Shown piece after piece: positions 35,397 through 44,178 of a stretch of 64,000 bases of DNA. A model generated the notes under the pieces. That model made no database searches. It was given only the letters and a program-made list of their open reading frames with translations, and was not told the origin of the DNA. Source of the stretch: Sphingopyxis terrae subsp. terrae NBRC 15098 (lineage in GTDB: Bacteria > Pseudomonadota > Alphaproteobacteria > Sphingomonadales > Sphingomonadaceae); contig NZ_CP013342.1 of NCBI RefSeq assembly GCF_001610975.1, positions 1,993,001 through 2,057,000 of the forward strand, in the 5' to 3' direction. How positions within the stretch are numbered: the stretch's first letter is position 1; the number at the start of each line of letters is the position of its first letter. The position numbers and the translations under genes are program-made.

Positions 35397-35482
35397 GCTC
35401 TGCTCTAACGGCCGATGCCGCCATGATCTTAACCCTGAATCGCCGCTGTTTTTACGGCCGGTCGCCGTGATTTTGACAAAAG

Positions 35483-35519
35483 AAGGGCCGCCTGACCCAA
35501 GCGGGGACAGGCGGCCCTT
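35483..35519 (-). terminator. Terminator of the fadJ-like gene
   Basis: A perfect 12-bp stem (AAGGGCCGCCTG at 35483-35494 with CAGGCGGCCCTT at 35508-35519) and a 13-base loop lie 18 bases after the stop of the fadJ-like gene. On the minus strand the stem is followed by TCTTTTGTC. Confidence 0.8.
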
Positions 35520-35537
35520 TCTTCGTTTCGCGCTGGT

Positions 35538-37571
35538 TTAGAAGCCCGCCTTCGCCGCGGCCTTCTCGGCGAGCAGCGGTGCCACCGTGAAGCCGTGCTT
35601 TTCCAGCGCCGCGGCGATCTTGTCGGTGCCTTCAAGGCCCGCCCAGAACATCGGACCGCCGCGATAGACCGGCCAGCCATAGCCGTAGATCCACACCACA
35701 TCGATATCGCTCGCGCGCTGTGCCTTGCCTTCGGCGAGGATCAAGGCACCTTCGTTGACCATCGGATAGAGCGTGCGTTCGACGATTTCCTGATCGCTGA
35801 TCTCGCGCTTCTGAATGCCCGCCTTCTGGCGGAACTCCTCGATGATCTCGGCAACGCGCGGGCTTTCCGACGGATTGCGCTTGTCGTCATAGTCATAGAA
35901 GCCCGCCTGCTTCTTCTGGCCCCAGCGGCCTTCGGCGCACAGCGCGTCGCGGATGCTTTCGATCCGGTTCGGGTCGCGGTGCCAGCCGATGTCGACGCCG
36001 GCAAGGTCGCTCATCTGGAACGGTCCCATCGGCATGCCGAAATCGACATGCACCTTGTCGACCTGCGCCGGGGTCGCGCCTTCGAGCAACAGCTTCTGTG
36101 CCTCGATCTGGCGCGGTGCGAGCATGCGGTTGCCGATGAAGCCGTGGCAGACGCCGGCGACGACGGCGACCTTGTCGATCTTCTTGCCGATCGCCATCGC
36201 GGTCGCCAGCACGTCGGGGGCGGTCTTGTCGCCGCGCACCACTTCGAGCAGCTTCATCACATTGGCGGGCGAGAAGAAGTGCATGCCGAGCACGTCGCCG
36301 GGGCGGCTCGTCGACGCTGCAATCTCGTTGACGTCGAGGTAGCTGGTGTTCGACGCCAGAATGGCGCCGGGCTTTGCGATCTTGTCGAGCTTGCCGAAGA
36401 TGTCTTTCTTGACGTCCATATTCTCGTAGACCGCCTCGATGATGAGGTCGCAGTCGGCGAGCGCGTCGAGTTCGAGCGCGGGGGTGATGAGCCCCATCAT
36501 CTGATCGACCTGTTCGGGCTTGAAGCGGCCCTTCGCGGCGCTGGCATCATAATTCTTGCGCACCACGCCCAGGCCGCGGTCGAGCGCTTCCTGCTGCATT
36601 TCGACGATGGTGCAGGGAAAGCCCTTTTGCAGGAAGTTCATCATGATGCCGCCGCCCATCGTGCCGGCGCCGATGATGCCGACCTTCTTGATGTCGCGCA
36701 GCTGCGTGTCCTTGGGCAGGCCGTCGATCTTTGCCGCCTGGCGTTCGGCGAAAAAGATGTGGCGCTGCGCCGCCGACTGGCTGCCCATCATCAGCTTCAT
36801 GAATTCCTGGCGCTCGAAGGCGAGCCCTTCGTCGAAGGGCAGGCGCGTCGCCGCCTCGACGCAGGCGAGGTTCGCGTAAGGCGCCTCGAAACCGCGCCAG
36901 CGCTTCGCGTTCGCGGTCTTCAGCTTTTCGATGACGCCGACGTCGCCGAACACGGCGCGTTCGCGGGTCGGGCGCGGGCCGTCGGCGATCTTGGCGCGGG
37001 CGAAGGCGATTGCGTCGGCGGCAAGGCTGTCCTCACCCGCCAGCGCATCGACGAGGCCCATCTCCTTCGCGCGTGGCGCGGGGACGGGATCGCCGAGCGA
37101 GGTCATCGTCGCGGCGACTTCGACCCCGACGACGCGCGGCAGGCGCTGCGTGCCGCCCGCGCCGGGCAGCAGCCCCAGCTTCACCTCGGGCACGCCGAGC
37201 TTCGCCGACGGGACCGCGACGCGATAATGACAGACGAGCGCAGTTTCGAGGCCGCCGCCGAGCGCCGTGCCGTGGATGGCAGCGACGACCGGCTTGGTCG
37301 CGGCTTCGATCATGTTGAGCACGGCGTTGAAATCGGGACCGCGCGGCGGCTTGCCGAATTCGCTGATGTCGGCGCCGGCGATGAAGGTTGCGCCATCGCA
37401 GCGCAGCACGATCGCCTTGACGCCGTCATCGGCGAGCGCGGCTTCGAAATTATCCTTCAACCCCTGACGGACATGCCACGACAGGGCGTTGACCGGGGGG
37501 TTGTTGACGATGACGACGGCGATCTCGCCATCCTTCTGCATCGTGACGGATACGGGGGTTTCATCGGACAT
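35538..37571 (-). CDS. fadJ: Bifunctional enoyl-CoA hydratase / 3-hydroxyacyl-CoA dehydrogenase (FadJ/FadB-like)
   Basis: 677 aa. An N-terminal crotonase domain (about 1-190; [15 protein letters not shown]) is followed by a 3-hydroxyacyl-CoA dehydrogenase N-domain with a Rossmann motif ([18 protein letters not shown], about 300) and C-terminal 3HCDH domains. The catalytic histidine lies in [15 protein letters not shown]. It hydrates trans-enoyl-CoA and oxidises the 3-hydroxyacyl-CoA in beta-oxidation. No thiolase partner follows. It has its own terminator downstream and a palindromic repeat upstream, so it may be monocistronic. Confidence 0.95.
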   Translation of the reverse strand: MSDETPVSVTMQKDGEIAVVIVNNPPVNALSWHVRQGLKDNFEAALADDGVKAIVLRCDGATFIAGADISEFGKPPRGPDFNAVLNMIEAATKPVVAAIHGTALGGGLETALVCHYRVAVPSAKLGVPEVKLGLLPGAGGTQRLPRVVGVEVAATMTSLGDPVPAPRAKEMGLVDALAGEDSLAADAIAFARAKIADGPRPTRERAVFGDVGVIEKLKTANAKRWRGFEAPYANLACVEAATRLPFDEGLAFERQEFMKLMMGSQSAAQRHIFFAERQAAKIDGLPKDTQLRDIKKVGIIGAGTMGGGIMMNFLQKGFPCTIVEMQQEALDRGLGVVRKNYDASAAKGRFKPEQVDQMMGLITPALELDALADCDLIIEAVYENMDVKKDIFGKLDKIAKPGAILASNTSYLDVNEIAASTSRPGDVLGMHFFSPANVMKLLEVVRGDKTAPDVLATAMAIGKKIDKVAVVAGVCHGFIGNRMLAPRQIEAQKLLLEGATPAQVDKVHVDFGMPMGPFQMSDLAGVDIGWHRDPNRIESIRDALCAEGRWGQKKQAGFYDYDDKRNPSESPRVAEIIEEFRQKAGIQKREISDQEIVERTLYPMVNEGALILAEGKAQRASDIDVVWIYGYGWPVYRGGPMFWAGLEGTDKIAAALEKHGFTVAPLLAEKAAAKAGF

Positions 37572-37610
37572 GGGAAAGCTCCTCTCAATCTAAAGCCTGT
37601 CAGAAAAGCC

Positions 37611-37698
37611 TTGTGCCCCCGCGAAGGCGGGGGTCCATCACCGGACGGCACGATCTGGCACCGGCAGGAGATGGGTCCCCGCCTTCGCGGGGATACAG
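37611..37698. repeat. Intergenic palindromic repeat (type B), copy 2
   Basis: The left arm TTGTG-CCCCCGCGAAGGCGGGGG pairs with CCCCGCCTTCGCGGGG-ATACAGG on the right. The left side continues TCCATCACCGGACGGC, almost the same as in the copy at 33744-33830. It separates the serine hydrolase (stop 37728) from the fadJ-like gene (start 37571). Five T residues follow on the plus strand. Confidence 0.85.
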
Positions 37699-37727
37699 GC
37701 CCTTTTTATTCGAACATATACATCATT

Positions 37728-38930
37728 TCAGTCGTCGATCGCGGCGTGGACGAGCGTCTTGACCTCGCGCCGCACGGGATAGGTGGACGAGGGCATGAGC
37801 TGGGTCATGAACACCATGCAGATTTCTTCGACCGGATCGACGAAGAAGCCGGTCGAAAACATGCCGCCCCAATAAAAATCCCCCGCCGAGCCGGGGATGC
37901 CCGCCGCCGCCGGGTCGAGCGTGACCGCGAAGCCGAGCCCGAAGCCGACCCCGGCATTTTCGTCCTCGGAAAAGATGCCGACGCTATGCTGCGTCAGGTC
38001 GCCGCCGCCGACCAGGTGGTTCGCGGTCATCAGGGCGAGCGTCTTGCGGCTGATGATTCGCGTGCCGTCCAGCTTGCCGCCGCCGAGCAGCATCAGACAG
38101 AAACGGTGATAATCGGCCAGCGTCGAGACGAGCCCGCCGCCGCCCGAATGAAAGCTGCGGTCCTTTGCCCAGCGGCTGCGGTCGCCGCTGTCGAAGCCCT
38201 TCATCTTCTCCTTCGGGTCGAAAGCGTAGCAGTCCGTCAGCCGATGCTGTTTGTCCGCAGGCACCTTGAACCCGGTATCGACCATGCCGAGGGGGCCGAA
38301 GATGCGCTCCTGCAGCACCTCGGCGAACGGCTTGCCCTCGATCCGCTCGATCACCGCGCCAAGGACGTCGGTCGCCATCGAATAATTCCAATGCGCGCCG
38401 GGATCGAACTGCAGCGGGATTTTCGCGAGTCCCGCGATGAAGCTGTCCATCGTATAATCGGCGTCGAAATCGTCGATCTTGGTCTTGCGATAGGCGGCGT
38501 CGACCGGCGTACGCTCCTGAAAGCTGTAGGTGAGGCCGGCGGTATGGCGCAGCAGGTCGACCATCAGGATCGGGCGCACCGGCGGCCGGGTCAGGAAGGG
38601 CACATTGCCGCCGCCCGCAACGAAGACGCCGGTGTCCTTGAACTCGGGGCAGAACTTTACCAGCGGATCGGACAGCGCGACCTTGCCCTCCTCGACCAGC
38701 ATCATGAAGGCGGTGCTGGTGATCGGCTTGGTCATGCTGGCGATGCGGAAGATCGCATCCTCTTTCAGCGCCTCGCCCGGACGCGCCTCGCCGATGCACG
38801 ACAGATGCGCGATCTCGCCGCGCCGCGACACCAGCGTCGCCGCATGCGGCAGGCGGCCGGCGCCGACATATTTCGCGCCGAGAAAGGCTGGAATGCGGTC
38901 TAGCCGCGCGGTATCGAATCCGTGACCCAT
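37728..38930 (-). CDS. Serine hydrolase, class C beta-lactamase/esterase family
   Basis: 400 aa. The nucleophile motif SMTK (S65-K68) follows EDAIFRIA, and the tyrosine of the active site is probably in [12 protein letters not shown]. The fold is that of beta-lactamase/penicillin-binding-protein-like esterases such as EstB. No signal peptide is visible, so a cytoplasmic esterase is more likely than a drug-resistance beta-lactamase. It lies 12 bases after the SDR stop in a run of acyl-CoA genes, suggesting ester or thioester hydrolysis, but the substrate is unknown. Confidence 0.85.
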   Translation of the reverse strand: MGHGFDTARLDRIPAFLGAKYVGAGRLPHAATLVSRRGEIAHLSCIGEARPGEALKEDAIFRIASMTKPITSTAFMMLVEEGKVALSDPLVKFCPEFKDTGVFVAGGGNVPFLTRPPVRPILMVDLLRHTAGLTYSFQERTPVDAAYRKTKIDDFDADYTMDSFIAGLAKIPLQFDPGAHWNYSMATDVLGAVIERIEGKPFAEVLQERIFGPLGMVDTGFKVPADKQHRLTDCYAFDPKEKMKGFDSGDRSRWAKDRSFHSGGGGLVSTLADYHRFCLMLLGGGKLDGTRIISRKTLALMTANHLVGGGDLTQHSVGIFSEDENAGVGFGLGFAVTLDPAAAGIPGSAGDFYWGGMFSTGFFVDPVEEICMVFMTQLMPSSTYPVRREVKTLVHAAIDD

Positions 38931-38942
38931 GGGGCGTCGTCC

Positions 38943-39749
38943 TTAGTGCGATGTCTGGCCGAGAAGCTGGCGCGTCACCGGGTGCGAGCTGGTGAGGCCC
39001 CCGTCAACCGCAATCGCCTGTCCGTTGACGTAGCTTGCCTGGTCGCTGAGCAGGAAGAGCGCGACATTGGCGAGCTCCTCGGGCTGGCCGGCGCGCTTTA
39101 GCGGGTTGAGCTGGCCGATCTTGTGCGTGACGCCCTTCTCCTTTGCATAGTCGAAGGTCGGTTTGGTCATCCCGGTTTCGGTGAGGCCGGGGCAGATCGC
39201 GTTGACGCGCACATTGGCCGACGTCATCTGCTGCGCCGCGGTCTTGGCAAGGTTGATGACCCCCGCCTTCGACGCCGAATAGGCGGCCGGGCCGGCGCCC
39301 GAATTGATCCCCGCGACACTCGCGGTCAGCAGGATCGCGCCGCCGCGGCCCTGATCGACCATCGCCTTGCCCGCATGCTTCACCATCAGCGCCGGGCCGA
39401 TCAGATTGACGCGCAGCGTTTCGGCCCAGGCCTCGGGCGAGATGTCGAAGATGCCGCCCATGTCGCCGATGATCCCGGCGTTGGCGAAGGCGATGTCGAG
39501 CCCACCGTAATTTTCCTGTGCGGTCGCGACCAGCCGCGCAACATCGGCTTCGACACCGGCATCGACTTCCAGCGCGACGACGGTGCCGCCTGCGTCCTTC
39601 ACTGCCTGCGCCGTGTCATGCACCGCCGCGCTCTTGTCGCCGATGACGAGTTTCGCACCTTCGGCGGCGAAGCGCAGCGCGCTTGCCCGGCCGATGCCGC
39701 TGCCCGCGCCGGTAATGATCGCAATCTTGCCGTCCAATGCGCCCATCAT
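38943..39749 (-). CDS. Short-chain dehydrogenase/reductase
   Basis: 268 aa. The classical SDR motifs are present: TGAGSGIG near residue 14 for NAD(P) binding, ANAG, and the catalytic Ser (TASVAG) and YSASK. An acidic residue after beta-2 (GDKSA) suggests NAD+ preference. It overlaps the preceding SDR by 4 bases (ATGA), so the two are co-expressed. It likely oxidises a hydroxyacyl-CoA or alcohol intermediate, but the substrate cannot be read from the sequence. Confidence 0.9.
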   Translation of the reverse strand: MMGALDGKIAIITGAGSGIGRASALRFAAEGAKLVIGDKSAAVHDTAQAVKDAGGTVVALEVDAGVEADVARLVATAQENYGGLDIAFANAGIIGDMGGIFDISPEAWAETLRVNLIGPALMVKHAGKAMVDQGRGGAILLTASVAGINSGAGPAAYSASKAGVINLAKTAAQQMTSANVRVNAICPGLTETGMTKPTFDYAKEKGVTHKIGQLNPLKRAGQPEELANVALFLLSDQASYVNGQAIAVDGGLTSSHPVTRQLLGQTSH

Positions 39750-40522
39750 GCGCCTCCCGATATCGTGGCTCCGCCATCGCAGACGATGGTCTGGCCGGTT
39801 GTGAATGCCCCCGCCTTGCTGGCAAGAAAGACCGCCGCGCCGGCGATCTCGTGCGGTTCGCCGATGCGCTTCAGCGTCGAAGCCGCGGTGGAACGCCGAA
39901 GATTCTCTTCATTTTCCCACAGCGCGCGCGCCATGTCGGTGCGGATCAGGCCGGGCGCGATGCAATTGACGCGGACGCCCTTGGGGCCGAACTCGACCGA
40001 GAAATTGCGCGCCACCTGCATGTCCGCCGCTTTGGAAATCCCGTAGGCTCCGATGATCGGCGATCCCTTGAGCCCGCCGATCGAACTGATGATCGTGATC
40101 GATCCTTCGCCGCGTTCGAGCATTTCGGGTGCGACCATCGAAATCAGCCAGTGGTTGGACAGGATATTATTGTCCATGATCTTGCGGAACTGGTCGTCGC
40201 TGATGCCGAGGCCAGGACCATAATAGGGGTTCGATGCCGCGTTGCAGACGAGCGCGGTGATCTTGCCGAAGGCGGCGCGTGTCGCGTCGACGAGATGCTG
40301 CAGATCCTCCTTCGACGAGATGTTCGCGGCAACCGCAATGGCGGTGCCTTCGCCAAAGCGCGCGTTGATCGCCGCCGCGGTCTGATCGCAGGCATCCTGC
40401 TTGCGGCTCGAGATGACGACCTTGGCGCCCTGTTCGGCCATTGCTTCGGCGGTCGCCTTGCCGATGCCGCGCGACGATCCGGTGATCAGCGCGACCTGCC
40501 CGGTCATGTCGAACAGGCTCAT
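39746..40522 (-). CDS. Short-chain dehydrogenase/reductase
   Basis: 258 aa from the ATG at 40522 (MSLFDMTGQVALITGSSRG), which overlaps the kinase stop (ATGA). Motifs: TGSSRGIG, CNAAS in place of the usual NNAG, and catalytic Ser (SSIGG) and YGISK. SDRs of this kind are often NADP-linked, as hinted by SSRK after beta-2. It is directly coupled to the kinase gene, so it probably acts in the same pathway. Confidence 0.9.
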   Translation of the reverse strand: MSLFDMTGQVALITGSSRGIGKATAEAMAEQGAKVVISSRKQDACDQTAAAINARFGEGTAIAVAANISSKEDLQHLVDATRAAFGKITALVCNAASNPYYGPGLGISDDQFRKIMDNNILSNHWLISMVAPEMLERGEGSITIISSIGGLKGSPIIGAYGISKAADMQVARNFSVEFGPKGVRVNCIAPGLIRTDMARALWENEENLRRSTAASTLKRIGEPHEIAGAAVFLASKAGAFTTGQTIVCDGGATISGGA

Positions 40523-41592
40523 GCGCCGGCCTGCTGCGCGAAGTGCCATGCCTTTTGCGCCAGCGGCAGGACGCGTTCGGACATTGCCTTGGCATGGGCC
40601 GACGATGCGGTACCGTCGATGACGCGCTTCTTGATCCCCTGCATGATGCCGGCGAGGCGGAAGAAATTATAGGCGAAATACCAGTTCATGTCGGGAACGC
40701 TGTCGCGCCCGGTCGCGGCGCAATAGCGATCGACCACCTCGTCGAGCTCCGGAATGCCGAGCGCCGCGCGGTCAAGGTCCATCACCCCCGAACGGCCGCC
40801 GTTTTCGGTCACCCACGCCATTGCGACATAGGTGAAATCGGCGAGCGGATCGCCGAGTGTCGACAATTCCCAGTCGAGCACCGCCAGCACCTCGGGCCGG
40901 TCCTTGGCCCAGATCATATTGTCGATCCGGTAATCGCCGTGGACGACGCTGGTGCGCGTCTGTTCGGGCAAGGTCGCGGGCAGCCATGCGATCAGCCGCT
41001 CCATCTCGTCCATCGTCTCGGTCTCGGACAGCCGGTACTGCTTGGTCCAGCGATCGACCTGGCGCCCGAAATAATTGCCCGGCTTGCCGAAGTCCGAAAG
41101 CCCGGCGGCTTCGACATCGACACTGTGCAGCGCCGCGAGCGCGTCGATCATCGCGAAATAGGTCGCGCGGCGGTTTTCGGGGGTCGACCCCGGCATCGAT
41201 CCGTCCCAGATGGTATGGCCGTCGACCATCCCCATCACATAGAACCAGCTGCCGACCACGCTGTCATCGGTACACAGCCCATATTGGCGCGCGACCGGAT
41301 AGCCCATCTTATGGAGGCCAGCCTGCACCTTATATTCGCGGTCGACGGCGTGCGCCGACGGGAGCAGCGGGCCGAAAGGTTTGCGCCGCAGCACATAATT
41401 GCCCGACGGCGCCGATATCTTGTAGGTCGGGTTCGACTGGCCGCCGGCAAATTTGCTCTGCGTCAGCGGGCCTTCAAACCCTTCGACATTGGCTTCCATC
41501 CAGGCGGTCAGCTTCGCCTCGTCGAGGACGTCGGCGCCCTCCGGCGCGACGGTGCCGCTGAAGGCCTTTTGCGCGTCGATTGTTTCCGTCAT
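40519..41592 (-). CDS. Phosphotransferase (APH family), ACAD10/11-kinase-like
   Basis: 357 aa from the ATG at 41592. The kinase motifs are intact: a nucleotide-binding GGQSNPTYKI near residue 50, the Brenner motif HGDYRIDN at 218-225 and the metal-binding DWE at 240-242. The sequence resembles the N-terminal kinase domain of human ACAD10/11 and bacterial LvaA. In those systems the kinase phosphorylates the 4-hydroxyl of a 4-hydroxyacyl-CoA, after which the dehydrogenase partner removes the phosphate. A matching ACAD11-type gene lies two genes upstream. Function in this organism is inferred. Confidence 0.85.
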   Translation of the reverse strand: MTETIDAQKAFSGTVAPEGADVLDEAKLTAWMEANVEGFEGPLTQSKFAGGQSNPTYKISAPSGNYVLRRKPFGPLLPSAHAVDREYKVQAGLHKMGYPVARQYGLCTDDSVVGSWFYVMGMVDGHTIWDGSMPGSTPENRRATYFAMIDALAALHSVDVEAAGLSDFGKPGNYFGRQVDRWTKQYRLSETETMDEMERLIAWLPATLPEQTRTSVVHGDYRIDNMIWAKDRPEVLAVLDWELSTLGDPLADFTYVAMAWVTENGGRSGVMDLDRAALGIPELDEVVDRYCAATGRDSVPDMNWYFAYNFFRLAGIMQGIKKRVIDGTASSAHAKAMSERVLPLAQKAWHFAQQAGA

Positions 41593-42680
41593 TGGCCGAA
41601 CACGATCACCGACCGCGCGGCATCGCCCTTTCGCATCTTGTCGAAGCCTTCGTTGACCCGGTCGAGCGGGATCGTCTCGGCAACGATGCTGTCGAGATCG
41701 AGCAGGCCGCGCAGGTAGAAATCGACGAGCCGCGGGATGTCGACCGGGAAGCGATTGCCGCCCATGATCGCGCCCTGCAGCTTCTTGCCCGAAAGCAGGT
41801 CCATTGCGCCCAGCCCGACCTTTTCGGACAGCGGCATCATGCCCAGGATCGTCGCGGTGCCGCCGCGGCGCAGCGAGGCGACCGCGAGGCTGGCCGAGGC
41901 AGGACGCCCGACCGCTTCGACCGCATGGTCGACGCCGCCCTTGGTCATTTCGACGATCTGTTTGGCGGCATCGTCGGCGAGCGCGTCGACGACATCGGTT
42001 GCGCCGAGCTTCATCGCCAGTTCGCGCTTTTCGGGAACCGGGTCGGCGGCGATGATGCGCCCCGCGCCGGCGATCTTGGCGGCGTTGATCGTCGCGAGCC
42101 CGACGCCGCCGCAACCGACGACCGCGACCGTTTCGCCCGGCGTCACCTTGCACGCGTTAAAGATGGTGCCCGCGCCGGTCGTGACCGCGCAGCCGATCAC
42201 CGCCGCCCGGTCGAGCGGCATTTCGGGATCGATCGCGACGCACGCATGTTCGTGGACCAGCATCACCTCCGAAAAGGCGCTGAGGTTGAGCATCTGGTTG
42301 ACCGGCGATCCGTCGGGGCGCGTGATGCGCGGCGCCGATCCGACCGGCCGGCGCGTCTCGCCGCCAAGGCACAGCGACATGCGCCCGGTAACGCAGAACT
42401 CGCAATGGCCGCAAAAGGCGCTGAGGCAGGTGACGACCGCATCGCCCGGCTTCACCGTGCGGACTTCGCTGCCCACCGCCTCGACGATCCCGGCGGCTTC
42501 ATGGCCGGGGATGGCGGGCAGGGGGTGCGGATAGGCGCCGTCGATGAAGTGAAGGTCCGAATGGCAAAGCCCGCAGGCGGCGGTGCGGATGCGCACCTCG
42601 TGCGGGCCGGGCTTGTCGACGACGACCTCCTCGATGACGAGGGGCTTGCCGGGTTCGATCAGGACGGCGGCTTTGGTCAA
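41589..42680 (-). CDS. Zinc-dependent alcohol dehydrogenase (MDR family)
   Basis: 363 aa with a TTG start at 42680 (peptide beginning TKAAVLIEPGKPLVIEE after the initiator). GGAG lies 8 bases before it. An in-frame ATG at 42710 falls inside a palindromic repeat with no Shine-Dalgarno, so it is rejected. Catalytic zinc ligands C36 (ACGLCHSD) and H60 (GHEAAG) and the four-cysteine structural zinc site (CGHCEFC and downstream Cys) are present, as is the Rossmann motif GCGGVGLA. It oxidises or reduces a primary/secondary alcohol with NAD(P). It overlaps the kinase by ATGA. Confidence 0.88.
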   Translation of the reverse strand: MTKAAVLIEPGKPLVIEEVVVDKPGPHEVRIRTAACGLCHSDLHFIDGAYPHPLPAIPGHEAAGIVEAVGSEVRTVKPGDAVVTCLSAFCGHCEFCVTGRMSLCLGGETRRPVGSAPRITRPDGSPVNQMLNLSAFSEVMLVHEHACVAIDPEMPLDRAAVIGCAVTTGAGTIFNACKVTPGETVAVVGCGGVGLATINAAKIAGAGRIIAADPVPEKRELAMKLGATDVVDALADDAAKQIVEMTKGGVDHAVEAVGRPASASLAVASLRRGGTATILGMMPLSEKVGLGAMDLLSGKKLQGAIMGGNRFPVDIPRLVDFYLRGLLDLDSIVAETIPLDRVNEGFDKMRKGDAARSVIVFGQ

Positions 42681-42686
42681 TGTATC

Positions 42687-42692
42687 TTCTCC
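42687..42692 (-). promoter_or_regulatory. Ribosome-binding site deciding the TTG start of the alcohol dehydrogenase
   Basis: On the minus strand GGAGAA lies with GGAG 8 bases before the TTG at 42680. The competing ATG at 42710 has no Shine-Dalgarno match and lies within the repeat element 42691-42760. Confidence 0.6.
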
Positions 42693-42760
42693 GTTCGGTT
42701 CGAGCGACATCGAGAACCGGTTGTGGCCGTTCGTGTCTCGACTTCGCGCGACACGAACGG
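42691..42760. repeat. Composite palindromic repeat between ACAD11-like and alcohol dehydrogenase genes
   Basis: Two inverted-repeat units: CGGTTC...GAACCG (42696-42701 with 42714-42719) and a perfect 11-bp stem CCGTTCGTGTC/GACACGAACGG (42727-42737 with 42750-42760). From memory, similar GTTCGTGTC...GACACGAAC sequences are widespread between genes in sphingomonads. It separates the alcohol dehydrogenase from the ACAD11-like gene (stop 42773). Confidence 0.75.
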
Positions 42761-42772
42761 ACGTGGGACGAT

Positions 42773-44065
42773 TTAACGCGTAACGCCGATGTCGCCCGAC
42801 GAGAAACGATCGTCCTGCGCGGCGGGCGAATGTTTCGCCAGCTCGATGCGCGCGATGGCGCGGGCGTGGACTTCGTCGGGACCGTCGGCGATGCGCAGCG
42901 TGCGCTGGCCGGCATACATTTTGGCGAGGCCGAAATCCTCGCTGACGCCGCCGCCGCCATGCGCCTGAATCGCATCGTCGATGATCTGCAGCGCCATGTT
43001 CGGCGCCTGCACCTTGATCATCGCGATCTCGGCCGCGGCCGACTTGTTGCCGACCTTGTCCATCATGTCGGCGGCCTTCAGGCACAGGAGGCGCGTCATT
43101 TCGATGTCGATGCGCGCGCGGGCGATGCGCTGTTCCCAGATGCTGTGCTCGGCCACGGTCTTGCCGAAGGCGACGCGCGACTGGAGCCGCTTGCACATCC
43201 GTTCGAGCGCTTCTTCGGCGACGCCGATCGTGCGCATGCAATGGTGGATACGCCCCGGCCCGAGGCGGCCCTGCGCAATCTCGAAGCCGCGGCCTTCGCC
43301 GAGCAGCATCGCGTCCTCGGCCTTGACGCGAACGTCCTTGAGCTCGATTTCCATATGACCGTGCGGTGCATCGTCATAGCCGAAGACGGGCAGGTGGCGC
43401 AGGATATTGATGCCCGGCGCGTCCATCGGGACCGCCAGCATCGACTGCTGCGCGTGGCGCTTGGCGCCGAAATCGGTCTTGCCCATGACGATCGCGACCT
43501 TGCAGCGCGGATCGCCCGCGCCCGACGACCACCATTTGACGCCGTTGATGACATAGTCGTCGCCGTCGCGTTCGATCCGCGTTTCGATGTTCGTCGCATC
43601 GGACGAGGCGACCGCGGGTTCGGTCATCAGAAAGGCCGATCGAATCTCGCCATTCATCAGCGGGGCGAGCCATCTGTCCTTCTGCGCGCGGGTGCCATAG
43701 CGATGGAAGACTTCCATATTGCCCGTGTCGGGCGCCGAGCAGTTGAACACCTCGCTCGCAAAGCCGACGCGGCCCATTTCCTCGGCGCACAGTGCATATT
43801 CGAGGTTGGTGAGCCCCGGACCTTCGAATTCGAACGTCTCGTCGACATGATGGTGCGCGCTGCTGCGCGGCGGCATGAACAGGTTCCAGATGCCGGCGGC
43901 CTTCGCCTCGGCCTTCAGATCCTCGACGACCTGGATGACTTTCCAGCGATCGCCGCTCGCATCCTGCTGTTTGTAGGTCGCAACGGCGGGGCGGATCTTG
44001 CGGTCGATGAACTCGCGCACCCGGTCGCGCCAGTGCACCTGCCGGTCGGTGAAGTCGAAATCCAT
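42773..44065 (-). CDS. ACAD10/11-type acyl-CoA dehydrogenase
   Basis: 430 aa from the ATG at 44065 ([16 protein letters not shown]), preceded by AAAGGA; an upstream in-frame ATG is less likely. The sequence shows the ACAD11 signature: [64 protein letters not shown] and [13 protein letters not shown], ending [11 protein letters not shown]. In the Lva/ACAD11 pathway this family converts a 4-phosphoacyl-CoA to an enoyl-CoA rather than doing plain alpha,beta-dehydrogenation. The separate kinase gene downstream supplies the other half. The assignment to that chemistry is inferred. Confidence 0.88.
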   Translation of the reverse strand: MDFDFTDRQVHWRDRVREFIDRKIRPAVATYKQQDASGDRWKVIQVVEDLKAEAKAAGIWNLFMPPRSSAHHHVDETFEFEGPGLTNLEYALCAEEMGRVGFASEVFNCSAPDTGNMEVFHRYGTRAQKDRWLAPLMNGEIRSAFLMTEPAVASSDATNIETRIERDGDDYVINGVKWWSSGAGDPRCKVAIVMGKTDFGAKRHAQQSMLAVPMDAPGINILRHLPVFGYDDAPHGHMEIELKDVRVKAEDAMLLGEGRGFEIAQGRLGPGRIHHCMRTIGVAEEALERMCKRLQSRVAFGKTVAEHSIWEQRIARARIDIEMTRLLCLKAADMMDKVGNKSAAAEIAMIKVQAPNMALQIIDDAIQAHGGGGVSEDFGLAKMYAGQRTLRIADGPDEVHARAIARIELAKHSPAAQDDRFSSGDIGVTR

Positions 44066-44082
44066 CGCTGCATCCTTTCCCT

Positions 44083-44096
44083 TTACGTTCACGTAA
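44083..44096. promoter_or_regulatory. Palindromic operator-like site upstream of the ACAD11-like gene
   Basis: TTACGT-TC-ACGTAA is a perfect 14-bp palindrome 18 bases upstream of the ATG at 44065, overlapping the expected promoter/leader. This ACGT-N2-ACGT type is similar to operators used by TetR- or MerR-family regulators of acyl-CoA catabolism. A related site occurs at 48030-48047. No regulator gene of that type is in the window. Confidence 0.6.
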
Positions 44097-44178
44097 GCCT
44101 TTGGACCGATTCGCCCCCCTTTGCCAAGACCCGCGGCGCAGAAAATTGCCCCGGCATCGCTGCCCGCGCAATCTTCCG

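Noticed and set aside
32851-37698. Repeats considered as a CRISPR array
   Set aside because: They are isolated palindromes several kilobases apart with no regular spacers.
35595-38903. A plus-strand open frame of about 1100 codons opposite the fadJ-like and serine hydrolase genes
   Set aside because: Same reason: it covers two confident minus-strand genes and the repeat between them, with no recognisable domain.
37728-38930. Serine hydrolase as an antibiotic beta-lactamase
   Set aside because: No signal peptide and a catabolic neighbourhood; EstB-like esterase is more likely.
42681-42710. ATG start at 42710 for the alcohol dehydrogenase
   Set aside because: It lies in a palindromic repeat without a Shine-Dalgarno; the TTG at 42680 has a good one and matches the family N-terminus.
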